From an uncultured Clostridia bacterium (GTDB lineage Bacteria; Bacillota; Clostridia; Oscillospirales; CAG-382): a stretch of DNA of 6,187 nucleotides. The notes under the pieces are model-generated. The model was not told where the DNA came from. It worked only from the letters and a program-made list of their open reading frames with translations, and searched no databases. Each line of letters begins with the position of its first letter. Within the stretch, counting starts at the first letter, position 1. Location: assembly GCA_905235695.1 (NCBI GenBank), contig CAJOMW010000066.1, forward strand, positions 1-6,187, in the 5' to 3' direction. Below are positions 5,706-6,187 of the stretch, in pieces. The translations under genes were made by a program, and so were the position numbers.

Positions 5706-6187
5706 ATGAAGATACTTTTTATGGGCACGCCCGATTTTGCCTCCGCCTGTCTCAGAAGCATAAGCGAAAAAGGCATGGACGTGGCCGCCGTCATAACCCA
5801 GCCGGACAGAAAGCAGGGCAGAGGCATGAAGGTGGCGTTCAGCGACGTAAAAAAGACGGCGACAGAGCTCGGTATTCCCGTATATCAGCCGGATACGCTT
5901 AAAGACGGCGCTATCCTGCCGCTTCTCGACGAAATAAAGCCCGACGTCATAGTTGTTGTGGCTTACGGAAAGATACTTCCCGAATACGTGCTTAACTTCC
6001 CGAAATACGGCTGTGTAAACGTCCACGGCTCGCTCCTTCCGAAGTACCGTGGAGCCGCTCCGATACAGAGAGCCGTCCTTGACGGCGAAAAGGTCACCGG
6101 AATTACGACAATGCTCATGGACAAGGGACTTGACACCGGCGATATGCTGCTCACGAAAGAGTATGAGATAGGCGAAAACGAGACGGT
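5706..6187 (+). CDS. fmt: Methionyl-tRNA formyltransferase, N-terminal part
   Basis: Formylates the amino group of initiator Met-tRNA using 10-formyltetrahydrofolate, creating the formyl-Met that Def later removes. The gene runs off the window after 160 complete codons, about half the usual length of roughly 310, so only the Rossmann-type formyltransferase domain is visible. Motifs: M-K-I-L-F-M-G-T-P-D-F-A at the N-terminus, T-Q-P-D-R-K-Q-G-R-G (31-40), A-Y-G-K-I-L-P (86-92), N-V-H-G-S-L-L-P-K-Y-R-G-A-A-P-I-Q-R-A (105-123), and G-L-D-T-G-D-M (141-147). N105, H107 and D143 correspond to the catalytic Asn, His and Asp of the family. ATG5706 fits the family start exactly. AGAGGA at 5689-5694 is a slightly distant Shine-Dalgarno (11 bases), and an in-frame TTG immediately before at 5703 is a less likely alternative. 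The second, tRNA-binding domain is outside the window. Confidence 0.97.
   Translation, partial: MKILFMGTPDFASACLRSISEKGMDVAAVITQPDRKQGRGMKVAFSDVKKTATELGIPVYQPDTLKDGAILPLLDEIKPDVIVVVAYGKILPEYVLNFPKYGCVNVHGSLLPKYRGAAPIQRAVLDGEKVTGITTMLMDKGLDTGDMLLTKEYEIGENET

Noticed and set aside
5250..6026. A 258-codon open frame on the - strand opposite def and fmt
   Set aside because: It lies antisense to two confidently identified genes, and its predicted product shows no recognisable motif; codon bias of the sense genes readily leaves the opposite strand open.

Overview
This window is a housekeeping stretch of a Firmicutes chromosome, most likely from an uncultured-type Clostridia (Oscillospirales/Ruminococcaceae-like). 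The lineage is inferred from three things: the gene order yicC-remA-gmk-rpoZ-priA-def-fmt, which is characteristic of Clostridia and Bacilli; the presence of RemA (DUF370); and a codon usage that mixes moderate GC with very frequent ATA, AGA and AGG codons. All genes lie on the + strand.

Layout. Positions 2-112 hold the last 36 codons of a small Cro/CI-type helix-turn-helix regulator, cut by the window edge. Just downstream is a textbook sigma-A promoter (TTGACA, 17 bp, TATAAT; 131-159). It starts the main transcription unit: yicC (219-1112), a 148-bp spacer carrying a degenerate 7-bp tandem repeat, remA (1261-1530), gmk (1523-2155, overlapping remA by 8 bp), rpoZ (2193-2540), priA (2575-5181, GTG start), def (5211-5690, TTG start) and the first 160 codons of fmt (5706 to the window end). 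No intergenic stretch exceeds 150 bp.

The genes fall into linked core functions: RNA turnover (YicC), a global DNA-binding regulator (RemA), GMP to GDP conversion (Gmk), an RNA polymerase subunit (omega), replication restart (PriA), and the start and end of the N-formylmethionine cycle (Fmt formylates initiator Met-tRNA, Def removes the formyl group). Spacing is short and nearly every gene has a clear Shine-Dalgarno sequence, so co-transcription as one operon is the simplest reading.

I do not see an undescribed system here. The points worth a second look are modest: an ambiguous yicC start (possibly AUU), insertions in omega and PriA, absence of coaBC from its usual slot, strong ATA preference for isoleucine, and an unexplained yicC-remA spacer with a heptamer repeat and a coding-like segment that lacks a start.
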